Below are positions 14,490 through 23,309 of a stretch of 35,860 nucleotides of DNA, one piece after another. This DNA is from M3 sp045133615 (lineage in GTDB: Bacteria > Bacteroidota > Bacteroidia > Bacteroidales > Muribaculaceae). Under the pieces are notes generated by a model. It searched no databases, was not told the DNA's origin, and worked only from the letters and a program-made list of their open reading frames with translations. The position numbers were made by a program, and so were the translations under genes. Every line of letters starts with the position of its first letter. Positions within the stretch are counted from its first letter, which is position 1. The stretch is taken from contig JBGUUQ010000015.1 of assembly GCA_045133615.1 (NCBI GenBank), positions 1-35,860 of the forward strand. Direction: 5' to 3'.

Positions 14490-15797
14490 ATGGCAAATAG
14501 TCCGCTTGCAACAAGAATGCGACCAACGAAACTGGACGAAATCATTGGTCAAACACATATTCTTGCACCCGGGGCATTGCTGTACCGCATGATTCAAGCG
14601 GACCAATTATATTCCATCATCCTATATGGCCCGCCCGGCACAGGCAAGACGACGATTGCAAATGTCATTGCAAACACAACAGGCAAAGATTTTCAACAAA
14701 TCAATGCAACGACTGCAAGCAAAACCGACATGCGACACATCGTGGATAGTGCAATCGCACTGGCCCAATCCGACAGCCGAGAAACAATTCTGTTCATCGA
14801 CGAAATTCATAGATTCAACAAGGCCCAGCAGGACTACCTACTACCCTATGTTGAGAACGGCACGATTACACTTATCGGTGCCACTACAGAAAATCCGTAT
14901 TTCGAAGTCAATGGAGCGTTGCTCTCCCGGTCACGCATTTTCGAGCTAAAACCGCTCAGCGCCGATGATATTGCAAAAGCAATCAGTCGAGCCATATCCG
15001 ATACGACCAACGGTTACGGCAATCGAGATATCATTATTACGAACGATGTAATCAAATATCTAGCTCACATCGTAGATGGTGACGTCCGACAAGCCCTAAA
15101 CGCATTAGAACTTGCCATCGAAACCACAGACCCTTGGTCTGACGGTCATATCCATATCACAGACGATGTCATCGCAAACTGCACGCAAAAGAAAATCATG
15201 CGATTCGATAAAAACGGCGATAATCATTATGATTTCATTTCAGCCTTTATCGAATCCATGAAACATTCTGAGGTTGACGCAGCTCTGTATTATCTGGCAC
15301 GCATGCTGGAAGCAGGCGAAGACCCAAAATACATCGCAAGACGGCTTGTCGTCTGTGCATCCGAAGACATTGCTCTAGCAGACCCACAAGCACTAACTGT
15401 TGCGATGAACGCATTTCTGACCGTCGAACGCGTCGGTCTGCCAGAATGCGTCTACGCACTCGCCATGTCTGCCATATATAATTCCATGGCGCCGAAATCC
15501 AATTCGGCAGCCGTTGGACTCAGCAGGGCCATTGACGATGTCAAAGCCACCGGTAACATTCCGATTCCTGCTTTCTTACAAGATGAAAGCTATAAATCGG
15601 CACACAAACTGGGTCGCGGCGGTGTTTCCGATGTCTTCCAGACACCCGCCCACTACGATGGCACAAATTGTATGCCGCCAGAACTAAACGGTCATGTATA
15701 CTACAAACCACAAGGCTTTGGTTACGAACTGACCATTCAAAAATATCTGGACTGGTGCAACGCTTACAAACAAAAAGCCGAACAAAATCATCCATAA
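14490..15797 (+). CDS. rarA: Replication-associated recombination protein A (RarA/MgsA, AAA+ ATPase)
   Basis: A 435-residue clamp-loader-related AAA+ ATPase of normal family length. Walker A is GPPGTGKT (47-54), Walker B is LFIDEIH (101-107), sensor 1 is GATTENP (130-136) and the arginine-finger region is LLSRSRIF. The C-terminal MgsA-type tetramerisation part ends with YYKPQGFGYE. RarA acts at stalled replication forks and on single-stranded DNA ends. GAGGTG precedes the ATG. A phage copy implies it manages its own replication forks rather than relying on the host protein. Confidence 0.95.
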   Translation: MANSPLATRMRPTKLDEIIGQTHILAPGALLYRMIQADQLYSIILYGPPGTGKTTIANVIANTTGKDFQQINATTASKTDMRHIVDSAIALAQSDSRETILFIDEIHRFNKAQQDYLLPYVENGTITLIGATTENPYFEVNGALLSRSRIFELKPLSADDIAKAISRAISDTTNGYGNRDIIITNDVIKYLAHIVDGDVRQALNALELAIETTDPWSDGHIHITDDVIANCTQKKIMRFDKNGDNHYDFISAFIESMKHSEVDAALYYLARMLEAGEDPKYIARRLVVCASEDIALADPQALTVAMNAFLTVERVGLPECVYALAMSAIYNSMAPKSNSAAVGLSRAIDDVKATGNIPIPAFLQDESYKSAHKLGRGGVSDVFQTPAHYDGTNCMPPELNGHVYYKPQGFGYELTIQKYLDWCNAYKQKAEQNHP

Positions 15798-15812
15798 GAA
15801 AGGAGTATTCTC

Positions 15813-16172
15813 ATGGCAAAGCCAATCAAAAACTTCATTTTGTTTGTCGATGCTCACCGACATTGGGACAAACAACGCAACACAGCCGGACGATACCGTG
15901 TCGGCGCAAAGACTTCTGACGAAGCCGTGAGGCTCCTCAGAACGGCTATCGGTTTCGGTGACATTACGGTCGGTTGTGAGTGCAAACCCGGCCCACAGCC
16001 CTACGGCGAGCGCGTCATGGCCTACAAAGAAATCGTACAGGAAATCTCATGGCGAGATTCCAGAAACAATTTCATCTACAAACAGGTGCCGCCACACCAC
16101 GCATCCGACCCACACGAAACCTATGCCGCCAACATCAGACCGTGGCCGGTCCACATGCGAGAATCCGGCTAA
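15813..16172 (+). CDS. Hypothetical protein, 119 aa
   Basis: Unrecognised soluble protein, compact N-terminal alpha/beta part (IKNFILFVDAHRHWD) and a Pro/His-rich C terminus. GAAAGGAG precedes ATG, 15 nt after rarA. A longer reading of the downstream frame overlaps it and is rejected. Confidence 0.75.
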   Translation: MAKPIKNFILFVDAHRHWDKQRNTAGRYRVGAKTSDEAVRLLRTAIGFGDITVGCECKPGPQPYGERVMAYKEIVQEISWRDSRNNFIYKQVPPHHASDPHETYAANIRPWPVHMRESG

Positions 16173-16204
16173 CGACTGCCTATTCAGAAAGAGAGGACTG
16201 CGAC

Positions 16205-17110
16205 ATGATTCGCAATGCATACTATATGGACGCCAACGGGCGTCGCATATCCCCGCAGCCGGTAAACCGGAACGGCGTTCCCGTAACCGAATATGATGAA
16301 CATATCGTATGGGCATCGGATGATTTCGACCCCAACACAAACTCTGCGGTTTACTCCGACCGAATGTGGGAACTCAACGGTGAAAAATATTATGCCGCTG
16401 TTCGAACCATCTGGCCAGAAACTCCCGGCAGACAGTTGTTCCACGGCATCACCGAACAGGAAGCCAGCTTACTGCTGAATCTGTATTTTGGTCATGCCGT
16501 AAAACTGACCGCAATCCTGACCGGCAAAAACGCCCACAACGGCTACCCCTATTGGGTATTCGGTTATGTGAATCTGGACGGACATTGCACCTGTGAAATC
16601 ACAATGCGTAATGTTATAACCACACATCTACCCGAATTGTCGGAAGTCAAAACTCCCGACAAGTGGAGATTCCCGTCCTACAAACTGGCATATGACGATA
16701 TGACAGACATCGTTGCTGATTGCCTGCAGGCATTGCGTACAAACATGCCTAATACGAACTTCTCAACCGAATCTGACGACCTGTCTGACATCCTGAGTTC
16801 TCATACCGCAGCCATTTACATGCAACAAACAACCGAACCTGTCGCAACCTTTGATATTTTCGGCCTTGCAGAATTTACAGATAAGTATGGCACAACACAT
16901 TGGTACTATCGTGGCGTACATATGACCCGAAAAGCGCACGGCAAAAATATCTACATCATGTCCTTCAAGGATGAAAAGCCTGTATGGAGAGGCAGTCTCA
17001 GCGCAATCCTCAGTTACATCGACAACCAGCGGGCCAATACAACCATTCACCATGACACCAATGATGGGGCTATGACATTGCTCGAATCCATGGGATTCAT
17101 GGCCCGGTGA
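16205..17110 (+). CDS. Family A protein, 301 aa (C-terminal YRG-ID domain)
   Basis: The longest member of the local paralogous family A. The last 90 residues hold the shared domain: HWYYRGVHMTRKAHGKNIY, then a short strand and RGSLSAILSYIDN. Residues 1-200 are not recognised and include several W and H residues in a globular arrangement. AGAGAGGA lies before ATG 16205; the open frame extends upstream to 15980 but only by overlapping the previous gene. Confidence 0.7.
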   Translation: MIRNAYYMDANGRRISPQPVNRNGVPVTEYDEHIVWASDDFDPNTNSAVYSDRMWELNGEKYYAAVRTIWPETPGRQLFHGITEQEASLLLNLYFGHAVKLTAILTGKNAHNGYPYWVFGYVNLDGHCTCEITMRNVITTHLPELSEVKTPDKWRFPSYKLAYDDMTDIVADCLQALRTNMPNTNFSTESDDLSDILSSHTAAIYMQQTTEPVATFDIFGLAEFTDKYGTTHWYYRGVHMTRKAHGKNIYIMSFKDEKPVWRGSLSAILSYIDNQRANTTIHHDTNDGAMTLLESMGFMAR

Positions 17111-17128
17111 AAACGAAAGGAGACCAAC

Positions 17129-17311
17129 ATGTTGAAATTCGGATTCACCGAATGTCCGAACTGCACCTGCCGACAAGCAGCTCTGTTTGACCAAAACAGA
17201 CTGCTTCTACATCGGTTCCATAAATGTCTGTGCTGTAAACGGACATATCGGCTCAACCGTGGAAATTTCAAAGAGACAGAGGTGAAAAATGATGTATCAC
17301 GGCCGAATTGA
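17129..17311 (+). CDS. Zinc-ribbon mini-protein, 60 aa
   Basis: FTECPNCTCRQ and, 24 residues on, HKCLCCKRTYRLN form two C-x2-C knuckles, a typical zinc ribbon as in transcription and DNA-binding factors. AAAGGAG precedes ATG. Its end overlaps the next gene by 23 nt, so the two are translationally coupled. Confidence 0.65.
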   Translation: MLKFGFTECPNCTCRQAALFDQNRLLLHRFHKCLCCKRTYRLNRGNFKETEVKNDVSRPN

Positions 17312-17774
17312 GAAAACGAAATACCGCGTGATTATCACGGGTTACGAGCAGGGCAAATCATTGCCGTATGTCAAGACGCCAACGCATTGGCAACATGACA
17401 CCTGCGACGCCGCCGAAGATAAAATCGACGAGTATATCGCCGACCAACTCAATCGGCTCAACGGTACGGCAACCAATCCTCCATTTCATCGCAAACACGA
17501 TGAAATTCATATGACCGATTTGGGTCTTCGTGACCGACTGGTCGCCCGTTACGAAATCCACCCTGTGGAACAAGGCTTTTGCTTTGACGAGAACGGAAAC
17601 AAAAAGTCGTACTGGGAATACCGGGACTACCGGATATACACCAATCAGAAGGGAAACCGATTCAAGATTATCCGCCAAGGCCAATTCGTAGCCATTCGTT
17701 ATACGCTAAACAAATGCCTGGATACTATTGACCAGCATTTGTTAATCGCAACCTTGAATCTCGGAGGAATTTGA
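17289..17774 (+). CDS. Family A protein, 161 aa
   Basis: N terminus IEKTKYRVIITGY resembles the start of the protein at 19435 (ITKTKYRLI). The C-terminal shared domain reads YWEYRDYRIYTNQKGNRF, then a strand, then TLNKCLDTIDQHLL. AGAGGTG precedes two in-frame ATGs (17289, 17292). Function unknown; the paired N- and C-terminal similarity suggests a complete two-domain paralogue. Confidence 0.7.
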   Translation: MMYHGRIEKTKYRVIITGYEQGKSLPYVKTPTHWQHDTCDAAEDKIDEYIADQLNRLNGTATNPPFHRKHDEIHMTDLGLRDRLVARYEIHPVEQGFCFDENGNKKSYWEYRDYRIYTNQKGNRFKIIRQGQFVAIRYTLNKCLDTIDQHLLIATLNLGGI

Positions 17775-17775
17775 T

Positions 17776-18297
17776 ATGTGGGAAACTGTCACATCAAAAA
17801 ACTCCGACTTTTCAACCCGACAGGTCGTTATCAGATATGATAACAACGGACTTCCTCAGATTGAAACCCATACCGATTGGGAATATCAGGGTCATATCTC
17901 CGCGTTCTATAATACTACAGAACAAATTTTGCAAGAGTTGAAACGGCTGAACAATCAACATGATGCAAAATCCATGTCTGATTTTCAGAACGCAAACTAT
18001 CGAGCGAATTTCAAAACCAAACTCATGAGCAACACAATCGCCACGATAGAACATCACGATATGGAATCCAATGTCATAACAACGGTCGCCCGGTACATGG
18101 CTTTTCAACTGACAGTCTATTACCCGACCGAACAAAACCCAGCGAAACGCTGGGTATATCGTGGCTGCGAAATCACAACCAATACCCATGGCAAATTTTG
18201 TGTCAATTTGCATGGCCACTCTATTGACACAGAGTCTTTGGTCGATGCATTGTTGTATATCGACCAAAAATACACCGACGAGGATGCCAACAAATGA
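17776..18297 (+). CDS. Family A protein, 173 aa
   Basis: C-terminal domain RWVYRGCEITTNTHGKF followed by SLVDALLYIDQKY. The N-terminal 120 residues are unrecognised and predicted mixed alpha/beta. CGGAGGA precedes ATG; one base separates it from the upstream stop and it overlaps the next gene by 4 nt (ATGA), so it lies in a tightly coupled operon. Confidence 0.7.
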   Translation: MWETVTSKNSDFSTRQVVIRYDNNGLPQIETHTDWEYQGHISAFYNTTEQILQELKRLNNQHDAKSMSDFQNANYRANFKTKLMSNTIATIEHHDMESNVITTVARYMAFQLTVYYPTEQNPAKRWVYRGCEITTNTHGKFCVNLHGHSIDTESLVDALLYIDQKYTDEDANK

Positions 18298-18677
18298 AAC
18301 TGCCTGACAAACAATGGCGTGTTGTACACACAATGCGCTGTTCCGACGACAACGGCATTGGTTTTATCAACATGCCATCATTGTACCATTTTCCTAATAA
18401 ACACGCAGCAGAACAATCGGTCCAACATCGACAGGCGCTTGACCTGAATGCTTTCGGCGACAATGACAAAATGACATACGAAATCTTCCCCGTAATGCGA
18501 CATCATATAGATGACCATTACGAATGGGATTATCGTGACTGTCGAATCATTGCCAACCCGAAAGGAAACCGGTTCAAAGCCATACGAGACAATCACATGA
18601 TTGTCAGACGCCATCATATTGATGATGTATTCGCCGACATTGACCAAATGCTGCTCAACGAAAAACACATGAGGTGA
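18294..18677 (+). CDS. Family A protein, 127 aa
   Basis: Begins with ATGA overlapping the preceding stop. N terminus KQWRVVHTM resembles the K-Y-R-V start of other members. C-terminal domain YEWDYRDCRIIANPKGNRF, then HHIDDVFADIDQMLL. Closest in its YRD-x-R-I-x-x-N-x-KGNRF core to the protein at 17289. Function unknown. Confidence 0.7.
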   Translation: MKLPDKQWRVVHTMRCSDDNGIGFINMPSLYHFPNKHAAEQSVQHRQALDLNAFGDNDKMTYEIFPVMRHHIDDHYEWDYRDCRIIANPKGNRFKAIRDNHMIVRRHHIDDVFADIDQMLLNEKHMR

Positions 18678-18685
18678 TATTAAAC

Positions 18686-19438
18686 ATGACGGATATGAGA
18701 TTACTTGCGCTGGAAATCGCAATCGTCGCCCATAAGAACCAGCTTGATAAGGGCGGCCACCCCTACATCATGCATCCAATTCAGGTCGCACATTCTGTAA
18801 CAACCATTCGGGAACAGACTGTGGCTCTGTTGCATGACATTATCGAAGACACCGAAATCACATTGGATATGCTTCGTGAGGAAGGCTTCGATGATGAAAT
18901 CATCGCCGCGCTGGATGCAATTACCTATCGCAAGGGTCAGGAGACCCGTGCCCAGTATCTCGCCCGAGTCAAAGCCAACAAAATTGCAACCAATGTCAAG
19001 CTGGCAGACCTGTATCACAACAGTGATAATTCCAGACTCGCCATTATCACACAGAAGGACATCAACCGTGCGGAAAAATACCAGCACGAGACTGCGTATC
19101 TTCTGGACATGTCCGAAGTCAAGGACGAAGACGGTACATTCCGCTGGGTGCATGACGGATATGAGATTCGGCAGACCACGACTAACAATCCTGATGGAAC
19201 TCACGGCCCGGCTATGAGCTACGTTGTCATAAAGGACAACCAGATGCTGGCGTTCAAGCCGACCATCATTGAAGCATTGCAGTTCATTGATATCACCAAC
19301 ACCAAACTGCAACTGAATGCAGTCTACGGCAATCCGGGACACAAAATGTCCGCCGAAAAAGTCATGACCATGAGGCAGAAACTGACGGCCATAAAAGCCA
19401 ACCCACTGGTATGCGCACAGAAAGGAGAATCGGTATGA
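18686..19438 (+). CDS. HD-domain ppGpp hydrolase-like enzyme fused to a family A domain
   Basis: 250 residues. Residues 1-142 match the RelA/SpoT-type HD hydrolase (MESH1/SAH-like): YIMHP (H30), LLHDIIEDT (H50, D51, E54, D55) and KLADLYHN (D108, H111), all metal and catalytic residues present, no synthetase domain. Such enzymes remove the 3' pyrophosphate from (p)ppGpp or related nucleotides. Residues 150-250 continue into a diverged family A domain (FRWVHDGYEIRQ ... IEALQFIDITN). GAGGTGAT precedes ATG 18686. It may blunt the host stringent response during infection; that is inference. Confidence 0.8.
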   Translation: MTDMRLLALEIAIVAHKNQLDKGGHPYIMHPIQVAHSVTTIREQTVALLHDIIEDTEITLDMLREEGFDDEIIAALDAITYRKGQETRAQYLARVKANKIATNVKLADLYHNSDNSRLAIITQKDINRAEKYQHETAYLLDMSEVKDEDGTFRWVHDGYEIRQTTTNNPDGTHGPAMSYVVIKDNQMLAFKPTIIEALQFIDITNTKLQLNAVYGNPGHKMSAEKVMTMRQKLTAIKANPLVCAQKGESV

Positions 19439-19899
19439 ATATCACCAAGACAAAATACCGACTGATTCAAGAATGTCCGCAATTCTTCCATGACGGGTCG
19501 CCAATGCTATACATCTACCCCGAACAGTATAACCGATATGACGACGCATTTGCTGCTATGGACAATGCAGTTCGCATTACAGCCGGTATTCACAATAACA
19601 ATCCGGCGGACCCGCATCACGAATTTTTCGGCTATGACCACAAGGCCGAAGTGTTCTACTGGGACTGTCAGCACAACAAAGTCGTAACCGACCGTTGGTT
19701 GCTCAATCCCATCGAAGAAATTGACCACACTGACGAGGCCGATTACACGCATTACTACAAGTATCGTGGCGTTATGATTCAGCATAACGACCAGAGGAAT
19801 CGATTTTATATCCCCGCCGAAAATGGCAAGCGTGTCGTCCGGCATTCGTTGAAGAACGCACTGGAATACATCGACCGGATGCTTCTGAACGCATCCTGA
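19435..19899 (+). CDS. Family A protein, 154 aa
   Basis: ATG overlaps the stop of the HD gene (ATGA), with GAAAGGAG 8 nt ahead. N terminus ITKTKYRLIQEC parallels the protein at 17289; C-terminal domain YYKYRGVMIQHNDQRNRF followed by SLKNALEYIDRMLL. Soluble, rich in aromatic residues and His. Function unknown. Confidence 0.7.
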   Translation: MNITKTKYRLIQECPQFFHDGSPMLYIYPEQYNRYDDAFAAMDNAVRITAGIHNNNPADPHHEFFGYDHKAEVFYWDCQHNKVVTDRWLLNPIEEIDHTDEADYTHYYKYRGVMIQHNDQRNRFYIPAENGKRVVRHSLKNALEYIDRMLLNAS

Positions 19900-19914
19900 A
19901 AGGAGACTCACACC

Positions 19915-20277
19915 ATGAAAATCTGCGAAATCTGCAATCAGCCCCGTCATCCGGGCATTATGATTGCACTGACCGATGCGGCAAAGACCATCGAACTTTG
20001 CCCCAACTGTCTGGCAATTATGGTTCTGGAAAACAAGCTGGTATTCCAGAACAATCCGAGTTTCATCGACGACATTACGGGAAAACCCGGTGCCGTGAAA
20101 TTCGAATCCTACGGCGAATCCTATGCGCTGGAAAGCGAAACCATGATGCGACTGGTTGCACATAATCTGAGACAGCACGAGTATCTGGCACTGGCCAAAA
20201 AATACGGTGCCGATAAGTTCATGATTCACGATGACTTTTATGACATCGACGGCACGCCCATTCAACCCATGGTGTAA
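19915..20277 (+). CDS. Zinc-knuckle hypothetical protein, 120 aa
   Basis: MKICEICNQP (C-x2-C) and IELCPNC (C-x2-C) 22 residues apart suggest a zinc ribbon at residues 4-33; the remainder is a helical domain without recognised family. GAAAGGAG precedes ATG, 15 nt after the previous gene, same operon. Confidence 0.7.
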   Translation: MKICEICNQPRHPGIMIALTDAAKTIELCPNCLAIMVLENKLVFQNNPSFIDDITGKPGAVKFESYGESYALESETMMRLVAHNLRQHEYLALAKKYGADKFMIHDDFYDIDGTPIQPMV

Positions 20278-20286
20278 TCAGAAAGC

Positions 20287-20559
20287 GTGATTGCTGTGGA
20301 AATTCGTGTATCAATCTGTCCGCATTGCGGCAAGGCACCGAAAGCCAAACTTATCAAACGGACTCGGTTTCTGAAACCGCCCGCATTTGAAGCAATCATC
20401 ATATGTAAGCCCGTCATCGGACGGGCACATATGAAATCACAGTTCACATCGGACATCCAATCCGATGCCATAGATGCCGCCACCAACGACTGGAACACAA
20501 AAGCAAAGGACATCTTGAAGAACAAACATGTCGTCAAGATGCCCGAAGACATTTGCTGA
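20287..20559 (+). CDS. Lar-like (restriction alleviation) small protein, tentative
   Basis: 90 residues. CPHCGKAPKAKLI at the N terminus, a central VIC-like strand and AIDAATNDWNTKA resemble the layout of Lar-family proteins (zinc knuckle, then E-A-I-x-x-W-N). Only one Cys pair is intact (the second is a single Cys), so the match is weak. Lar moderates host restriction in Rac prophage. Start is GTG: 20287 is very near AGAAAG, and GTG 20296 is better spaced. Confidence 0.5.
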   Translation: MIAVEIRVSICPHCGKAPKAKLIKRTRFLKPPAFEAIIICKPVIGRAHMKSQFTSDIQSDAIDAATNDWNTKAKDILKNKHVVKMPEDIC

Positions 20560-20585
20560 AACCCGACGAAAGGATATGGTAAACC

Positions 20586-20996
20586 ATGAGTGAATCTGCC
20601 AAAACCCAGCCGGAATTCAAAATCGGCGACACTGTATACTTCGATGCGGGTCATATCGAAAAGGCCACCATCCTCGAATTCCGTGAATTCGAAGGCCGCC
20701 CTTGGGCATCCCTGCATTGCACGATTATACCCGGCGGCTGTCTACAGCCTCTGGGAAATCTGCGTAAAACAGAACAGGAAGTTCGTGACGACCGCAGGGC
20801 ATTTGCTAAAAAGCGCGAAGACGAATATCGCAATGAAATCACCACGGTCAACGACCTTGTGATTTTCATGTTCAACCACGATGTCTCGGACTCAGAATAC
20901 GGCGATACGGAAGCCCGCAACGTTGTCACGGAAAAAGCGCTGGAACTGCTGGGTTTAACCGAAGAACAGCTTCTTCGGATAAAACCCGATATGTGA
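20586..20996 (+). CDS. Family B protein, 136 aa
   Basis: N terminus FKIGDTVYFDAGHIEKATIL looks like a small SH3/KOW-type barrel; a charged helix follows, then the family tail YRNEITTVNDLVIFMFNHDVS ... EKALELLGL. Four other proteins here share this layout (21008, 21437, 24680, 33810). GAAAGGA precedes ATG. Function unknown; barrel-plus-helix proteins often bind nucleic acid or ribosomes. Confidence 0.7.
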   Translation: MSESAKTQPEFKIGDTVYFDAGHIEKATILEFREFEGRPWASLHCTIIPGGCLQPLGNLRKTEQEVRDDRRAFAKKREDEYRNEITTVNDLVIFMFNHDVSDSEYGDTEARNVVTEKALELLGLTEEQLLRIKPDM

Positions 20997-21007
20997 GGTG
21001 ATTCTCT

Positions 21008-21412
21008 ATGAAATCAGTAAACTTTGACGATATCGTGTTCTGGGCTGTCAAAGAATCCATCCTGTCAGGTCGCGTACGTGGCATGTATAAGGACGAAACC
21101 GTAACACCCGCACGCATCATGATAGAAATCGTAGATGCAAAAAAGCTAAACACAGATATTCACGCCAAACAGCCAATGTATGTTCCACTAACAAATCTAC
21201 ATCCATCAGAGGCGGCCTGTCGCAAGGAAATCTATGACCGGCAGGAAGCAGAACGAAATGCCGTTCGTAATCAAATCAAGACTACGAAAGACCTCGTGAA
21301 ATTTCTGCTTACACATGATGTTATTTCAGACTCAGCAAACCCCCGAGAACGAGAAGTCGTTATTGAAAAAGCGAATGAGTTCCTTAACATCTCAGCCAAA
21401 GACTTGTGGTAA
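21008..21412 (+). CDS. Family B protein, 134 aa
   Basis: Barrel-like N terminus (VNFDDIVFWAVKESILSGRV), long charged middle helix, tail IKTTKDLVKFLLTHDVISD ... IEKANEFLNI. GAGGTGA precedes ATG, 11 nt after the previous family B stop; a direct tandem duplicate that has diverged. Confidence 0.7.
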   Translation: MKSVNFDDIVFWAVKESILSGRVRGMYKDETVTPARIMIEIVDAKKLNTDIHAKQPMYVPLTNLHPSEAACRKEIYDRQEAERNAVRNQIKTTKDLVKFLLTHDVISDSANPREREVVIEKANEFLNISAKDLW

Positions 21413-21436
21413 TCATATCACAGAAAGGACATCCCA

Positions 21437-21832
21437 ATGATTTCATACGAAAAAGCTAAAGACATTTGGATGCAAAATGGCTTCGTGTATTTTACCGATG
21501 ATATCGGTCGGGTGGTCTGCGGACGCATTGTTCATATCCAATGCGTCTGTGAGCCACCCGGAACCAAAGTGGCAAGTATTGTCCATATGGACCACATCAA
21601 GGAAAATCCGGGGTCGAAAATCATCGAATGGTCCGCTCAGAAAAAACTGTGCGACATCTATGAGACCCCCGAAGATGCGGCCAAAGGCCATATTGATTTG
21701 CAGAAAAAAATCATGGGCGCAAGGGTGAAAACAAAAGACGACCTGTTTTCATTCATGCTGAATCATGACTGCAAATCTGACCCCATCGCTCATGCTGTTG
21801 CTATCGAGAAAAAGCAGCAGCTTGGCATATAA
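21437..21832 (+). CDS. Family B protein, 131 aa
   Basis: Third tandem member: VYFTDDIGRVVCGRIVHIQC barrel-like start and tail VKTKDDLFSFMLNHDCKSDP ... IEKKQQLGI. Two extra Cys in the barrel region. GAAAGGA precedes ATG. Shares the H-D-C-x-(3-5)-DPIA-x-x-V-A variant of the tail with the distant member at 33810, so these two are sister copies. Confidence 0.7.
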   Translation: MISYEKAKDIWMQNGFVYFTDDIGRVVCGRIVHIQCVCEPPGTKVASIVHMDHIKENPGSKIIEWSAQKKLCDIYETPEDAAKGHIDLQKKIMGARVKTKDDLFSFMLNHDCKSDPIAHAVAIEKKQQLGI

Positions 21833-21858
21833 CACATAGAGAAAGGAAAAACGAAATT

Positions 21859-22374
21859 ATGTGTCCTGCTTACAGAAACGCACCTGACCTCACCAACCCC
21901 GGTCTCCGATTTCATATCCTGATTGAAATCGGCGGCAACCGCCAGCATCTGCTTCACGAACACACCTCGCTGAACATCGCGATGGACAACATCGAAAGCG
22001 CCGCGCTGGACGAACTGGAAGCGTTGAACAACTGCAACCTGTCTTGCATCGATGATGCCATCATGAACGCTTACATCGCAAAGCGTGTCGGCGACAACTG
22101 CATCGAAATCATCGAACGGAAGACCAAGGCCGTTGTCACTCGCTACACCGCACAGACCTTGTCGATGAAGAAGAACCGTGACGGCCGCCCCCGCTGGAAC
22201 TACAGAGGCTACTTCGTCAACACCAACACCAAGAAGAACCGATTCTGCGTCGTAACCGCAGATGATACGCCCATCACCGTGCGTGGTTCTCTGACCGCCG
22301 CTCTGGCATGTATCGACGACATTCAGGCTGGCATCACCCCTGAGGGCGTTATGACCAGCGGAGTCGGAATCTGA
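21859..22374 (+). CDS. Family A protein, 171 aa
   Basis: C-terminal domain RPRWNYRGYFVNTNTKKNRF, then VRGSLTAALACIDDI, the clearest match to the family consensus. N-terminal 110 residues contain four Cys and long helices, not recognised. Codon use is strongly biased to C-ending codons compared with neighbours, hinting at high expression. GAAAGGA precedes ATG. Confidence 0.7.
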   Translation: MCPAYRNAPDLTNPGLRFHILIEIGGNRQHLLHEHTSLNIAMDNIESAALDELEALNNCNLSCIDDAIMNAYIAKRVGDNCIEIIERKTKAVVTRYTAQTLSMKKNRDGRPRWNYRGYFVNTNTKKNRFCVVTADDTPITVRGSLTAALACIDDIQAGITPEGVMTSGVGI

Positions 22375-22377
22375 CCT

Positions 22378-22656
22378 ATGGCATACTCGTGGCGGATTGA
22401 AAAAGCTGCCGTCGAGCAATTGATTTCATTTCCGTCCAAAATATGCTTCAACGCATACTTCGCAGAAATGGCTCGCAAGGGTGAACCTTGCGAGCTTCTG
22501 CAGACGGACGACCAGCCCGACGGTACGGTAACCGCGCTTGTGAGAAAGCGCTATAATCAAAACGAATTTCTGCGTGCCGCAGACCGAGAGGCCATTCTGA
22601 CCACCAACCATTTCGAGCCTAACGAGGTGATACCCGATGCGAACATTCAAAATTGA
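22378..22656 (+). CDS. Hypothetical protein, 92 aa
   Basis: Small soluble protein (MAYSWRIEKAAVEQLISF...) with no recognised domain. Begins 3 nt after the previous stop, without a strong ribosome site, and overlaps the next gene by 20 nt, so translation is probably coupled on both sides. Confidence 0.65.
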   Translation: MAYSWRIEKAAVEQLISFPSKICFNAYFAEMARKGEPCELLQTDDQPDGTVTALVRKRYNQNEFLRAADREAILTTNHFEPNEVIPDANIQN

Positions 22657-23278
22657 AAAAGACTGGAACGGTCTTGGCTGTGATATCTTCCAGAAGGGGA
22701 GAATCACGCTGCAGCCCGGCGTAACAGTCTTCGTCGGATGCAACGGCATCGGCAAAACCACGTTGATTCAACAACTGGTTCAGAAATTGAAAAAAAGTGA
22801 CACACCGGTACTGCATTTCGATAATCTGAAATCCGGCGGCAGTCATGGCCGTGCCAATGCCTTTTACCGCCGGGACTACGAATTTGCGGCACTGGCTATG
22901 GCGTCCAGTGAGGGCGAGAATATTCACATGAATATCGCCCAATTCGCAAAGCAAGTCGGCCATTACCAGTCCCATAACATCCCCGATGATGCCAAAGAGT
23001 TCTGGCTGTTCTTCGACGCTGTTGATTCTGGATTCAGTATCGACAATATTGTCGACCTGAAAGAATTTTTCCAGTATATCACCAACCGGCAAAAAGAACT
23101 ACACCCGAATTCTGAAATCTATATCATCGTATCGGCAAACGCCTACGAAATGGCCCGAGGCGAAAACTGCTTTGATGTGCTGAAAGGCACATACCGGCAG
23201 TTCAAAACCTATGATGCCTACCGCAAATTCATCATAAAGACGCGAGAAATCAAGAACGCGCGTGTCTATAGCGACTGA
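22637..23278 (+). CDS. P-loop ATPase, ABC/RecF-like fold, 213 aa
   Basis: Starts with an FKIEKDW strand and LQPGVTVFVGCNGIGKTTL, a Walker A of the ABC/SMC/RecF type (G-x-N-G-x-G-K-T). ASSEGENI could be a rudimentary ABC signature and FWLFFDAVDSG the Walker B with D following; the last part is a VSANAYEM switch-like strand. No coiled-coil or membrane domain, so it is a minimal stand-alone ATPase. Substrate unknown. GAGGTG precedes ATG. Confidence 0.75.
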   Translation: MRTFKIEKDWNGLGCDIFQKGRITLQPGVTVFVGCNGIGKTTLIQQLVQKLKKSDTPVLHFDNLKSGGSHGRANAFYRRDYEFAALAMASSEGENIHMNIAQFAKQVGHYQSHNIPDDAKEFWLFFDAVDSGFSIDNIVDLKEFFQYITNRQKELHPNSEIYIIVSANAYEMARGENCFDVLKGTYRQFKTYDAYRKFIIKTREIKNARVYSD

Positions 23279-23309
23279 CCCGAAATTCAACAGAAAGGGA
23301 TGACCAGCT

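Noticed and set aside
14622..15795. Antisense frames opposite rarA
   Set aside because: Short, low-complexity shadows of a fully recognised gene.
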